Positions 44,963-54,241 of a stretch of 64,000 nt of DNA are shown piece by piece. The position numbers and the translations under genes were made by a program. Position 1 is the stretch's first letter. The number at the start of each line of letters is the position of its first letter. The notes beneath the pieces are model-generated. The model was not told where the DNA came from, made no database searches, and saw only the letters and a list, made by a program, of their open reading frames with translations. The DNA comes from Bifidobacterium sp. ESL0704 (GTDB taxonomy: Bacteria > Actinomycetota > Actinomycetes > Actinomycetales > Bifidobacteriaceae): NCBI RefSeq assembly GCF_029392075.1, contig NZ_CP113929.1, positions 682,001-746,000 on the forward strand, written 5' to 3'.

Positions 44963-46231
44963 TTACTTGACTCGACGAATCATCATGATGAAGATGGTGC
45001 CGACAAGCATGAAGACGATGGCGACCGGGAAGACGCCTCTGTAGCCACCGGTCAGACTGATGAACAAGGTGGTGAAGCCGGGGGCGAGTGCCTGGCCGAT
45101 GGTGTTGGCGAGGTTCAGGATGCCGAGGTCCTTGCCGGCTTCCTGCGGGTTGGGCAGAACGTCGACGTTCAGCGCCTGGTCGACGGACATGTAGCAGCCG
45201 TTGCCGAGGCCGGCGAGCGTGGCGTAGATGTAGACGCCGGTGGTCGTGGGAATCAGCCAGGCTACAAGCATGCCGATGGCGATGATGACGCAGGCGACGG
45301 CGACGATGAACTTACGGCGGTGTAGATAGTCGGAAAGTGGGCCGGAAGCCACGGAAGCGAGGATGGTGGCCACCAGCGTGATGACGGCCATGATCTGCAT
45401 GGCGGTGCCGGCGTCCTTGATGCTCAGATGCACGTAACGTTCGAGGATCAGCAGTTGGTAGCCGGAGATCATGAACGAGCCGATGACGAAGGCGAGACGG
45501 CCGAAGAGGGCGAGGTAGAAGTCGCGGCAGTTCTTGGTCGGCGGAATGAACGACTTGAGCACTTCAGCCACGGAGGTGGCCTTGGTGTTGTTCTCCGCGG
45601 ATTGCTCACGGGGCCAGATCAGTACGGTGATGATGCCGGAGAAGAGGAAGACGCAGGTGCCGATGGTCAGACCGGTGTTGAGCTTGGTCAAAAAGAAGCT
45701 GCCGATGAAGCTGCCGGCCTGCATGCCGACGATCTGGCCGGCGCCGTAAAGGGCGGAGAAGGTGCCGCGCACATCCTCGGGGATGCGGTCGGAAAGTACG
45801 GCGACGGCGGGGGCGATGAGGCAGTTGATGCCGACCTGTACGATGCACCATCCGATGACCATCCACAGCAGCGACGTGGAGTGGGCGGTCAGGAAGTAGC
45901 CTGCGGCGCCGATGATGCCGCCGGCGACGATCCAAGGGGTGCGCTTGCCGATCTTGAATTTGGAAACGTCGGAGAAGGTGCCGAAGACGATGTTCGCGAT
46001 CAGGGCGAAAATCGAGCTGACGGCGTTCATTGTGCCCAGTGCGCCTTCAGCGGAAATGCCCTTGATGCCCGAGAACACCTGCGGCAGAAGCACGCCGGAA
46101 CCCATGGTGAAGGGGAGGGCCCACAGGATTGAGACCAAAGCGAAGCCCGCGGCGAAGCGAAACTTGTGCTCCAGTGGTTTTTGGGTGTCGGGTGCCAGAT
46201 TCGGTGGTGTCACGAATATTTCTGCAGCCAT
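44963..46231 (-). CDS. MFS sugar porter (paralogue of the 34884-36212 porter)
   Basis: A 422-aa protein with twelve predicted helices. The A-motif block is GTFSDVSKFKIGKRTPW, the second half has GPLSDYLHRRKF, and VDQALNVDVLPNPQEAGKDLG matches the first porter. AAGGAGG lies 6 bases before the ATG. With its TetR neighbour it mirrors the TetR-MFS pair at the start of the sugar operon, suggesting duplication of a regulator-porter module and divergence in substrate. No glycosidase gene accompanies this copy. Confidence 0.85.
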   Translation of the reverse strand: MAAEIFVTPPNLAPDTQKPLEHKFRFAAGFALVSILWALPFTMGSGVLLPQVFSGIKGISAEGALGTMNAVSSIFALIANIVFGTFSDVSKFKIGKRTPWIVAGGIIGAAGYFLTAHSTSLLWMVIGWCIVQVGINCLIAPAVAVLSDRIPEDVRGTFSALYGAGQIVGMQAGSFIGSFFLTKLNTGLTIGTCVFLFSGIITVLIWPREQSAENNTKATSVAEVLKSFIPPTKNCRDFYLALFGRLAFVIGSFMISGYQLLILERYVHLSIKDAGTAMQIMAVITLVATILASVASGPLSDYLHRRKFIVAVACVIIAIGMLVAWLIPTTTGVYIYATLAGLGNGCYMSVDQALNVDVLPNPQEAGKDLGILNLANTIGQALAPGFTTLFISLTGGYRGVFPVAIVFMLVGTIFIMMIRRVK

Positions 46232-46266
46232 GCATGTCCTCCTTGATTTCGCGGTAACAACAGGGT

Positions 46267-46282
46267 TACCGTCCGGTCGGTA
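46267..46282 (-). promoter_or_regulatory. Candidate TetR operator upstream of the second MFS gene
   Basis: A 16-bp near-palindrome TACCGTCCGGTCGGTA (14 of 16 positions symmetric), 36 bases before the MFS start. Related half-sites occur upstream of the adjacent tetR. Confidence 0.55.
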
Positions 46283-46645
46283 AGTATTGTATCAGAATAA
46301 CAGTGATTGAAATGCGGTGTTCTGCAAACTTCTCGCGATGCGATATTCACGTAATGGAAACCAATGGAAACGGAATGCGTTCACGGTTGGAAATATTCTG
46401 CAAGCTGAAAAATAGGAAACGAATATCACGTTCGGCAACGGCGGATTTCCGCTTGCTTCACGTTCGTTGCGCAAGGCCGCGTTGTAGCTGGTTCGTAATA
46501 GCGTTATATAGTCTGTCAGCTTCAGTAGTCCCTCGCTTCTGGCCGGATATGCGTCATGAATCTCTCAAGTCGTACGGCCAAGAAACGGGACAAAAGTCAT
46601 GGGGGAGAAGCGGCGGTTTTTATAAAGCCAAGGAAAGAGGAATGG

Positions 46646-48475
46646 ATGAGCAAGGCACTTGATGCCCCCCAAGGTACACAGGTGACACAGACGGGGCAAC
46701 GTCCGAAGCATTTGATTCGCACGCTGTTGCGCAGTCTGAGGGAATACAAACGTGAGACATGGCTGACGCCCGCTTTCGTGATGGTCGAGAGCATTTTGGA
46801 GATTCTCATCCCCACCGTCATGGCCCAGCTCATCGACCAGGGCGTCTCCGGCGGGTCGATGCCGGCGATTTGGAAGTTCGGCATCATCCTTTTGGGTTGC
46901 GCGATCGTCTCGCTGTTTGCCGGGTTCATGTCCGGTCGTTACGCCGCCATCGCCTCCTCCGGCTTCGCCAAGAACCTGCGTCACGACCTTTTTGAGAAGG
47001 TGCAGTCGTTCAGCTTCACCAACATCGACCGCTTCTCAACCGGCTCGATCATCACCAGGCTCACCACCGACGTCACCAACGTCCAGTTCGCCTTCCAGAT
47101 GATCATCCGCGTGGCCGTGCGTGCGCCGATGATGGTCATCGTCGCCTGGATCTTCTCCTTCAGGATCAGCCATTCGATCTCGATGGTCTTCCTGATCATC
47201 ATCCCGATTCTGGGCGTGGGCCTCACGGCGCTGTCGCTCTCGGTGCATCCGATCTTCGAGAAGGTCTTCCACACCTACGACCACTTGAACAACATCGTCG
47301 ACGAGAACCTGCAGGGCATCCGCGTGGTGAAGTCCTACAACCGCGAGGAACACGAAAGCCGCAAGTTCGGCGCCGTCTCGCAGCGCATCTACGACTACTT
47401 CTGCCGCGCCGAGCACGTCATCGCTTTCAACTGGCCGATTCTGAACACCTGCATCTACGGTGCCATGCTCATCATCTCCTGGATGGGCACCAAGCAGATC
47501 GTCGGTTCGCACAACAACCCGGCGTTGGGCCTGACCACCGGCGACCTCACGGCGCTGGTCACCTACGCGATGCAGATTCTGATGGCGCTGAACATGGTCT
47601 CCATGATCATCGTCATGGTCGTCATCTCCCGTGCCGACGCCGAGCGTATCTGCCAGGTGTTGAACGAAGTGAGCACCGTGCGCGACAACAGCAATCCGAT
47701 CACCGAAGTGTCGGATGGTTCCATCTCGTTCAATGACGTGACATTCCGTTACTCGGCCGGCTCCGAGAAACCGGTGCTCGACGACATCAACCTCGATATC
47801 GCTTCGGGCAAGACCATCGGTATCGTCGGCGGCACCGGCTCCTCAAAGTCAAGCCTGGTACAGCTTATCCCGCGACTTTACGACGTCAGTTCCGGAACGC
47901 TTTCCGTGGGAGGCCACGACGTGCGTGACTACGACCTCGTCGCCCTGCGTGACGCGGTGGCCATGGTCTTGCAGAAGAACGTGCTGTTCACCGGCACCAT
48001 CGCCGAGAACATCCGCTGGGGCAATCCGGATGCGACCGACGAGGACGTGGTTCGCGTCTGCAAGCTCGCCCAGGCCGACGGCTTCATCCGCGAATTCCCG
48101 AAGGGCTATGACACCTATATCGAGGAGGGCGGCTCCAACGTCTCCGGCGGTCAGCGTCAGCGCCTGTGCATCGCCAGAGCCTTGTTGAAGAAGCCGAAGA
48201 TCCTCATTCTGGACGATTCCACCAGCGCGGTCGACACCAAAACCGACCAGCTGATCCGCAACGCCTTCGCCACCGAGATTCCGGACACCACCAAGATCAT
48301 CATCGCCCAGCGTCTTGCCAGCGTGCAGGAGTCCGACGAAATCGTCGTGCTGGACGAGGGGCGCATCCTCGACCACGGCACGCATGCAGAGCTCCTGAAG
48401 ACCTGTGACGAATACCGGTCAATCTACGAATCCCAGACGAAGAACCAGGGCAAGGGAGATGACGACGATGAGTGA
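46646..48475 (+). CDS. ABC exporter half-transporter with degenerate ATP site
   Basis: A 609-aa half-transporter with six membrane helices (about 35-325) and a C-terminal ATPase. The Walker A reads GGTGSSKSS (third Gly replaced), the signature is VSGGQ, and Walker B ends ILDDSTSAVD, with Asp in place of the catalytic Glu. In heterodimeric exporters (TM287/288 or BmrCD type) this marks the subunit that supplies the non-hydrolysing site. ATG 46646 has AAAGAGG upstream; the longer frame lacks a ribosome site. Its stop overlaps the next gene by 8 bases, and that gene encodes the partner with an intact site. Cargo is probably a drug, lipid or peptide and cannot be read here. Confidence 0.92.
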   Translation: MSKALDAPQGTQVTQTGQRPKHLIRTLLRSLREYKRETWLTPAFVMVESILEILIPTVMAQLIDQGVSGGSMPAIWKFGIILLGCAIVSLFAGFMSGRYAAIASSGFAKNLRHDLFEKVQSFSFTNIDRFSTGSIITRLTTDVTNVQFAFQMIIRVAVRAPMMVIVAWIFSFRISHSISMVFLIIIPILGVGLTALSLSVHPIFEKVFHTYDHLNNIVDENLQGIRVVKSYNREEHESRKFGAVSQRIYDYFCRAEHVIAFNWPILNTCIYGAMLIISWMGTKQIVGSHNNPALGLTTGDLTALVTYAMQILMALNMVSMIIVMVVISRADAERICQVLNEVSTVRDNSNPITEVSDGSISFNDVTFRYSAGSEKPVLDDINLDIASGKTIGIVGGTGSSKSSLVQLIPRLYDVSSGTLSVGGHDVRDYDLVALRDAVAMVLQKNVLFTGTIAENIRWGNPDATDEDVVRVCKLAQADGFIREFPKGYDTYIEEGGSNVSGGQRQRLCIARALLKKPKILILDDSTSAVDTKTDQLIRNAFATEIPDTTKIIIAQRLASVQESDEIVVLDEGRILDHGTHAELLKTCDEYRSIYESQTKNQGKGDDDDE

Positions 48476-50555
48476 GCAGAACCTGACGAAAACCGAAGAG
48501 ACGAAAACCGCAATGAACGAACAGACAAGGAAAGCCGATAAGAAGGCCATGAAAAAGGCCAAAAGCGGCGTTCCTCCGATGAAAAAAGCGCCGAAAGGCA
48601 CTGCGAAACGACTGATGGGCTACATCTTCCATTACCGTTGGCGCTGCATCGTGGTCATCATCGGCATTCTGGTGTGCGCCGTGACCCAGTCACTGCCTTC
48701 CTTTGTGCTGCAGCCGCTGATCGACAACTGCATCATGCCCTTCATCCACGCGCAGACCCCGGACTGGCGGCCGCTGATCAACATGACCATCGTCGTCGGC
48801 GCCATCTACGCGGTGGGCATGCTCTGCTCGTTCATGTGGAACTACATGGTCGTCGACATCGAGCAGGGCGTTCTGAAGACCGTGCGTGACCAGATGTTCG
48901 ACCATCAGCAGAAGCTGCCGATCCGCTACTTCGACACCCATGAGCACGGCGACATGATGAGCCGTTACACCAACGACACCGATACCTTGCGTCAGATGGT
49001 CTCCCAGTCGCTGCCGCAGCTTTTGATCTCCGGCTCGTCGGTGGTGGTGGCCCTCTTTGCGATGCTCTGGCTTTCCGTGCCGTTCACCATCTTCACCGTC
49101 GTCTTTGTGGCGTTGATTCTGTTGGTGGCGCGCGTGATCGTCAGCCGTTCCGGCCGCTACTTCGTGGCCCAGCAGGAGACGATCGGCGACGTCAACGCCT
49201 TCGTCGAGGAGTCGGTCAACGGCCAGAAGGTCATCAAGGTCTTCAACCACGAGGACGCCACGCAGAGCCGGTTTGACAAGAAGAACGAGCAGCTCTTCCA
49301 CGCCTCCACCCAGGCCAACATCTACGCCAATATCACCATGCCGGTCATCGGCAACATGGGCAACGTGCTCTACGTGCTGCTGGCCATCGTCGGCGGCATC
49401 GCCGGCATCAACGGCTGGTTCAATTTCGGTATCGGCGGCACTGGCACGCTGACGCTCGGCGCGATCGTCTCGTTCCTGACGCTTTCCAAGGCGCTGATCA
49501 ACCCGATCAACCAGATCTCCTCGCAGATCAACATGATCATGATGGCCCTGGCCGGTGCCGCACGTATCTTCAACCTGATCGACGAACCCGCCGAATCCGA
49601 CGACGGCACCGTACGCTTGGTGCATGTCGAGCTGGGCGAGGACGGCCGTACCATGACCGAAACCGATCACGAGACCGGCCACTGGGCGTGGAAACGCGCC
49701 GCGGACGACGACGGCACCCGTTCGCTCGAGGCCGCCAAGAAACTCAAGGGGTCGGCCCGTGAGGTCGCGCTGAAGGCGCATGAGAAGGCGATCACCTCCC
49801 CGGACGGCCGCTTGACGCTGCTGCGTGGCGACGTGCGTTTCACCAACGTCTCCTTCGGCTACAACCCCGACAAGACCGTGTTGCACGACATCACTTGGTT
49901 CGCCAAGCCCGGCCAGAAGATGGCCCTGGTCGGCGCCACCGGTGCGGGCAAGACCACCATCACCAACCTCATCAACCGGTTCTACGACATTCAGGAAGGC
50001 CAGATCCTCTACGACGGCATCGACGTGAAGAACATCAAGAAGGATGACCTGCGTCGCTCGCTGGGAATCGTGCTGCAGGACGTCAACCTCTTCACCGGCA
50101 CGGTGCTCGACAACATCCGCTACGGCAAGCTCGACGCCACCGACGAGGAATGCATCGCCGCGGCCAAGCGCACCAACGCCGACGGCTTCATCCGCATGTT
50201 GCCGCAAGGTTACAACACGGTGCTTGAGGGCGATGGGTCCGGCCTTTCGCAGGGCCAGCGCCAGCTGATCTCCATCGCTCGCGCCGCCGTGGCCGATCCG
50301 CCGGCCATGATCCTGGACGAGGCGACCAGCTCCATCGACACCCGCACCGAGGAAGTGGTCGAACAGGGCATGGATAACCTGATGAAGGGGCGCACCGTCT
50401 TCGTCATCGCCCATCGCCTCTCCACCGTACGCAACTCCGACATCATCATGGTGCTCGACCACGGCCGCATCATCGAACGCGGCACCCACGATGAGCTCAT
50501 CGCCCAGCACGGCGAGTACTACCAGCTCTATACCGGCAAACTCGAACTGGAGTAG
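48468..50555 (+). CDS. ABC exporter half-transporter with canonical ATP site
   Basis: A 695-aa partner of the preceding half-transporter. It has a 40-residue basic N-terminus, six helices, and an ATPase with intact Walker A (GATGAGKTT), signature LSQGQ and Walker B with catalytic Glu (ILDEATSSID). Between membrane domain and ATPase there is a charged insertion of roughly 75 residues (from DEPAESDDG to KAITSPDGRL). The overlap with the upstream gene and complementary ATP-site features indicate a heterodimer. The start at 48468 is preferred over the longer frame because GGGAG lies 9 bases upstream. Confidence 0.93.
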   Translation: MSEQNLTKTEETKTAMNEQTRKADKKAMKKAKSGVPPMKKAPKGTAKRLMGYIFHYRWRCIVVIIGILVCAVTQSLPSFVLQPLIDNCIMPFIHAQTPDWRPLINMTIVVGAIYAVGMLCSFMWNYMVVDIEQGVLKTVRDQMFDHQQKLPIRYFDTHEHGDMMSRYTNDTDTLRQMVSQSLPQLLISGSSVVVALFAMLWLSVPFTIFTVVFVALILLVARVIVSRSGRYFVAQQETIGDVNAFVEESVNGQKVIKVFNHEDATQSRFDKKNEQLFHASTQANIYANITMPVIGNMGNVLYVLLAIVGGIAGINGWFNFGIGGTGTLTLGAIVSFLTLSKALINPINQISSQINMIMMALAGAARIFNLIDEPAESDDGTVRLVHVELGEDGRTMTETDHETGHWAWKRAADDDGTRSLEAAKKLKGSAREVALKAHEKAITSPDGRLTLLRGDVRFTNVSFGYNPDKTVLHDITWFAKPGQKMALVGATGAGKTTITNLINRFYDIQEGQILYDGIDVKNIKKDDLRRSLGIVLQDVNLFTGTVLDNIRYGKLDATDEECIAAAKRTNADGFIRMLPQGYNTVLEGDGSGLSQGQRQLISIARAAVADPPAMILDEATSSIDTRTEEVVEQGMDNLMKGRTVFVIAHRLSTVRNSDIIMVLDHGRIIERGTHDELIAQHGEYYQLYTGKLELE

Positions 50556-50580
50556 CCGAACAGGGTCTTGCGAAACGCCG

Positions 50581-50614
50581 ATGCCCGTCATAGCCGAAAG
50601 GCCGTGACGGGCAT
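50581..50614 (+). terminator. Terminator after the ABC exporter operon
   Basis: Perfect 10-bp arms (50581-50590, 50605-50614; atgcccgtca) with a 14-base loop, followed by TTT. Confidence 0.75.
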
Positions 50615-50904
50615 TTTGCGTCAGGGATGTTGCAGATTATCGACCGGTCGCTATCAGAAAATAGCGAATAACTGAAGAGGCTCAGCTGTTAGTGATAATA
50701 ATTACACAAGTTGCGTTCTTCTAACTATTCATTTACTATCTACCTTTGGCCGTTACCGGCTGATGTATATACAAGTGTCTATTCGGCACACACACTATTG
50801 GGAATTATCGGTTTTAGAGAAAAAGTATTCAAGTAAATCGTTTCTCGCAGGTATGGCTGTAGGGGATGAGGCTGTGCCGGTCACGAAAGATTGGTCAAGA
50901 GGGC
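50615..50904 (+). promoter_or_regulatory. AT-rich leader of the ECF transporter operon
   Basis: A 290-base AT-rich stretch with no supported gene. A long untranslated leader is possible. I searched by eye for known riboswitch cores and found none that I can defend. Confidence 0.3.
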
Positions 50905-52461
50905 ATGAAAGTAACGTTATGGTCGAAGATGGTGCATAGTATTACTTCTCAATTCTCCACGAAATCTCTGGTGTTGATTCCCATCGCCGTCGGGATCAAC
51001 CTCATCGGCGGAACACTGTGCTCGACACTGAAGCTGCCGTTGTTCATGGACATGATCGGCACCATGGTCATCGCCTGCCTGAGCGGACCTTGGGTCGCCG
51101 CGTTGTGCGGGCTGCTCACCAATGTCTTTCTGGCCATCGTGGCCAATCCGGTCTATCTGCCCTATGCGTTGTCGAGCGTACTGTGCGGCCTGGTGATCGG
51201 CTATATGGTCAAGGCGGGACTGCTCAAGAAGCTGTGGGGCATCCTGCTGATCTGGCTGGCGTGCTCCGTGGTCAATACCGTCACCGCCTCCATGATCACC
51301 GTCTTCGTCTACGGCGGGGCGACGGGCGTCAATGGCACCTCCATCCTCACTGCGGCGCTCACCGTGGCGTGGAAGAACATCCTCATTTCGGTCTTTTCCT
51401 CATCGATGCTGGAGAATCTGATCGACAAAGGCATCACGCTGTTCATCGTCACCATCGTGGTGTCCAAGATTCCGCGCCGTTTCATGAGCCAGTATGCCTC
51501 TGGCAATATCAAGACCTCCGATTTCAAAGCGATCAAGGCCGATGTGGCACCGTGCGGCTACGATCTCGAATCCATCCTTGCCGGCCTGCGACAGGGCGAA
51601 AGCGCAAACGCCTTACCGAGCGACGCGCAGATGGATGAGCGCCTGTGCAAAGCCGACGAGGTGCATGATTCGCCAGGAGTGATGGGCAGGGCCAATCCGT
51701 TGGTCAAATTCCTTGGTGTCCTGGTTTTGGGCGTTGCCGCGCTGATTTGGCCCGATTTCACGCTGGGGCTCGTCCTTGTCGCTCTGCTGTTCGTGCTTGC
51801 GTGGCGTATCGGCTGCCTGAAGCCGTTTTCCGGGCTGATATTCGGTTTTGGCGTGCCGATGGCCGTCATGCTGATGTTCATACAAGGCCTCTACAGCCCC
51901 AAGAACACCACGGTCATCGCCGATTTCGGTTTCGCACAGCTTGGCCTGCAGGGTGTGCTGTACGCCGCGAAGATCGTGGTCACCGTGCTGGTCTTCCTGG
52001 GCAGTTTCTATATCGCCAACACCACGACCTATATCGGCTCGCTGGTGGCCGCCTTGACGCAGATCGGCTGCCCCGCCAAGCTGGGTTATCTGATTTTCGC
52101 TTCCTTGAACGTGGTGCCGCAGATGCAGCGCAAGGTCACCGTAATCCGCCAGGCGCAAAGCGCGCGCGGTCTTGGTACGGGCGGTGGCCTGATCTCACGG
52201 TTCAGGGCATTCCTGCCGCTGATGGGGCCGGTGGTCATGTCGTCGCTGACCGACGCCCAGGAGCGCGGCATGACGTTGGAGACCCGGGGCTTCGGGATCA
52301 AAGGCGTGCGACGCACCAACTATGTCAAGGTGGCTTGGAGAGCGCAGGACACCATGGCCCTATGCCTGATGGCCGTCTTCTTCGTGGCGGTCCTCGTCCT
52401 CTCTCTTCTTGATTACACCGGAACGCTTTCGTTGGTCTATCCGTGGGGAGGTGCGCGATGA
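50905..52461 (+). CDS. ECF transporter, fused S and T components
   Basis: A 518-aa membrane protein. Residues about 1-205 form an S-component-like bundle (NLIGGTLCSTLKLPLFMDMI, then GPWVAALCGLLTN), which binds the vitamin or nucleobase-type substrate. After a 45-residue polar linker, residues about 250-518 form an EcfT-type component with the coupling-helix block from QSARGLGTG and the second TLETRGFG. S and T are usually separate proteins, so this is a fusion. Two ATPase genes follow with 4-base ATGA overlaps, completing a dedicated (group I like) ECF transporter. The start is uncertain: ATG 50905 has GAGGG only 2 bases away, and ATG 50866 and 50929 are alternatives. A nucleoside hydrolase downstream suggests a nucleoside-like substrate. 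Confidence 0.82.
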   Translation: MKVTLWSKMVHSITSQFSTKSLVLIPIAVGINLIGGTLCSTLKLPLFMDMIGTMVIACLSGPWVAALCGLLTNVFLAIVANPVYLPYALSSVLCGLVIGYMVKAGLLKKLWGILLIWLACSVVNTVTASMITVFVYGGATGVNGTSILTAALTVAWKNILISVFSSSMLENLIDKGITLFIVTIVVSKIPRRFMSQYASGNIKTSDFKAIKADVAPCGYDLESILAGLRQGESANALPSDAQMDERLCKADEVHDSPGVMGRANPLVKFLGVLVLGVAALIWPDFTLGLVLVALLFVLAWRIGCLKPFSGLIFGFGVPMAVMLMFIQGLYSPKNTTVIADFGFAQLGLQGVLYAAKIVVTVLVFLGSFYIANTTTYIGSLVAALTQIGCPAKLGYLIFASLNVVPQMQRKVTVIRQAQSARGLGTGGGLISRFRAFLPLMGPVVMSSLTDAQERGMTLETRGFGIKGVRRTNYVKVAWRAQDTMALCLMAVFFVAVLVLSLLDYTGTLSLVYPWGGAR

Positions 52462-53309
52462 ACAACGTTGTGGAAGTCGACCATTATTCATTCACTTATC
52501 AGGATGCGCACACCCCGGCGATCAGCGACGTGAGCTTCACGGTGCGGCAGGGGGATTTCCTGTGCATCATCGGTGCCAACGGTGCAGGCAAAACCACGCT
52601 GTGCCATGCGTTGGTCGGTCTCGTTCCCCACTATTTCAACGGCACAAGCGAAGGCAGTGTGCGCATCAACGGAGTGGACACGGCCAATGCCAGCGTGGCG
52701 GACCTGTCGAACTACATCGGTCTGGTCTTCCAGAACCCGTTCAACCAGCTCACCTATGCTTCGGGAACCGTGGCGGAGGAACTGGCCTTCGGCCTCGGCA
52801 ACCGGGGCGTCGACCGCGAGGAGATGCGGCGTCGGGTGAAACTGGTCTCGCAGCTGGTGCATATCGAAGATCTGCTCGATCGTGACCCGCTCGAGCTCTC
52901 CGGCGGTCAGGTGCAGCGCGTCGCGTTCGGTTCCACGTTCATCATGGAGCCCAACATCCTCGTGCTGGACGAATGCACCACGCAGCTCGATCCGCTCGGC
53001 GCCTCCGAGATCTTCGATATCGTCAAGCAGCTCAATGCTTCCGGGGTCACCGTCATCATGGTCGATCACGACATGGAACGGGTCGCGCGCTACGCCGACA
53101 CTGTCGTGGTGATGGACCATGGCCGGGTCAGACGTGTGGGAACGGCCAAGGAAATATTCTCGGCACCCGATCTTGGCCGGTATGGCATTGATGCCCCCGA
53201 TTACGTCAGGCTCAGCCAGGGGCTGAACCGGCGAGGTCTGGGCGATGGAAGCATCGCGGTCACCTATGAGCAGAGTGTGGCGATGGCCAGGAAGGCGGTA
53301 GGCCGATGA
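52458..53309 (+). CDS. ECF transporter ATPase (canonical)
   Basis: A 283-aa EcfA-type ATPase with Walker A GANGAGKTT, Q-loop VFQNPFNQL, signature LSGGQ and Walker B LVLDECTTQLD, and the H-loop in MVDHDMERV. GGGGAGG precedes the ATG, which overlaps the S-T gene stop as ATGA; its own stop overlaps the next ATPase in the same way. It pairs with that second ATPase to drive the fused S-T component. Confidence 0.93.
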   Translation: MNNVVEVDHYSFTYQDAHTPAISDVSFTVRQGDFLCIIGANGAGKTTLCHALVGLVPHYFNGTSEGSVRINGVDTANASVADLSNYIGLVFQNPFNQLTYASGTVAEELAFGLGNRGVDREEMRRRVKLVSQLVHIEDLLDRDPLELSGGQVQRVAFGSTFIMEPNILVLDECTTQLDPLGASEIFDIVKQLNASGVTVIMVDHDMERVARYADTVVVMDHGRVRRVGTAKEIFSAPDLGRYGIDAPDYVRLSQGLNRRGLGDGSIAVTYEQSVAMARKAVGR

Positions 53310-54133
53310 GGATGCAATTGCGCGATGTGGGCTACAGCTATCAGCCCGGCCGCCAGGCGCTGAAAGGCGTCAACCTGTGTTTCGAGGGTACCCAGTCCGT
53401 AGCGGTCATCGGACAGAACGGTGCGGGAAAAACGACGCTGGCCAAACAGCTCAACGGCATATTGCGCCCTACGCAGGGCACGCTGACCATCGACGGAACC
53501 GAGATCGGCGAGCGGACGACCGCGCAATGGTCGAAGCGGGTGGGCTATGTCTTCCAGAATCCCGATGATCAGCTGTTTCTTGAAACCGTACGGGAGGAGT
53601 TCGCCTTCGGACCCCGTAATATCGGCGTGGACGAGGCCGTCATCGAGCAACGCATTGCCGAGGTCGCCGCATTGACCGGCCTGGAAGACAAGCTGGACGT
53701 GCATCCCGCCGATCTGAGCCTCACGGAGAAGAAATTCTGCGGCATCGGGGCGGTCGTGATGATGGATCCGGACGCCGTCGTGTTCGACGAGCCGACCTGC
53801 GGACAGGATTACGCGGGCGACGCCCGTCTGCACGACCTGATCGCCGAGCTGAAAGACCGGGGCAAGATGTGCATCGCCATCAGCCATGATATGAAATTCG
53901 TGGTCGCCAATTTCGATCGCGTCGTCGTGATGTGCCACGGCGAGGTGCTTCTTGACGGCACGCCGCAAGAGGTGTTCTCGCAGGTCGATGTGCTACGTCA
54001 GTCCTTCGTCGCGCCGCCGCCCATCACCAGGGTGGGCCAAGGCGTCGGACTGAAAGAAACGGTTTTCACCGTCGAACAATTTGTCGGTGCGCTTGAGGAT
54101 GAACGTCGGATCGATGCCGCACAACCATCCTGA
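53306..54133 (+). CDS. ECF transporter ATPase (variant signature motif)
   Basis: A 275-aa ATPase. Walker A is GQNGAGKTT (37-45), Q-loop VFQNPDDQLF, Walker B VVFDEPTCGQD and the H-loop ISHDMKFV. In place of LSGGQ it has LSLTE (137-141), followed by KKF, a variant I associate with some EcfA subunits. The ATP site completed by this motif is likely less active, so the pair may work asymmetrically. It is translationally coupled to the upstream ATPase. Confidence 0.92.
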   Translation: MRMQLRDVGYSYQPGRQALKGVNLCFEGTQSVAVIGQNGAGKTTLAKQLNGILRPTQGTLTIDGTEIGERTTAQWSKRVGYVFQNPDDQLFLETVREEFAFGPRNIGVDEAVIEQRIAEVAALTGLEDKLDVHPADLSLTEKKFCGIGAVVMMDPDAVVFDEPTCGQDYAGDARLHDLIAELKDRGKMCIAISHDMKFVVANFDRVVVMCHGEVLLDGTPQEVFSQVDVLRQSFVAPPPITRVGQGVGLKETVFTVEQFVGALEDERRIDAAQPS

Positions 54134-54241
54134 AGATCGCAACGCAAGCAGTCCGTCCAAGGTCCATGGCGAAGTATGTCAGGTGCCGGACGGGGCAGTC
54201 ATCATTTTCGTTTTTCGATTATCACAACGAAGGGATAACAC

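Noticed and set aside
50615..50904. Riboswitch (preQ1, purine or TPP type) in the ECF leader
   Set aside because: No conserved core could be matched by eye; a covariance-model search (Rfam/Infernal) would decide.
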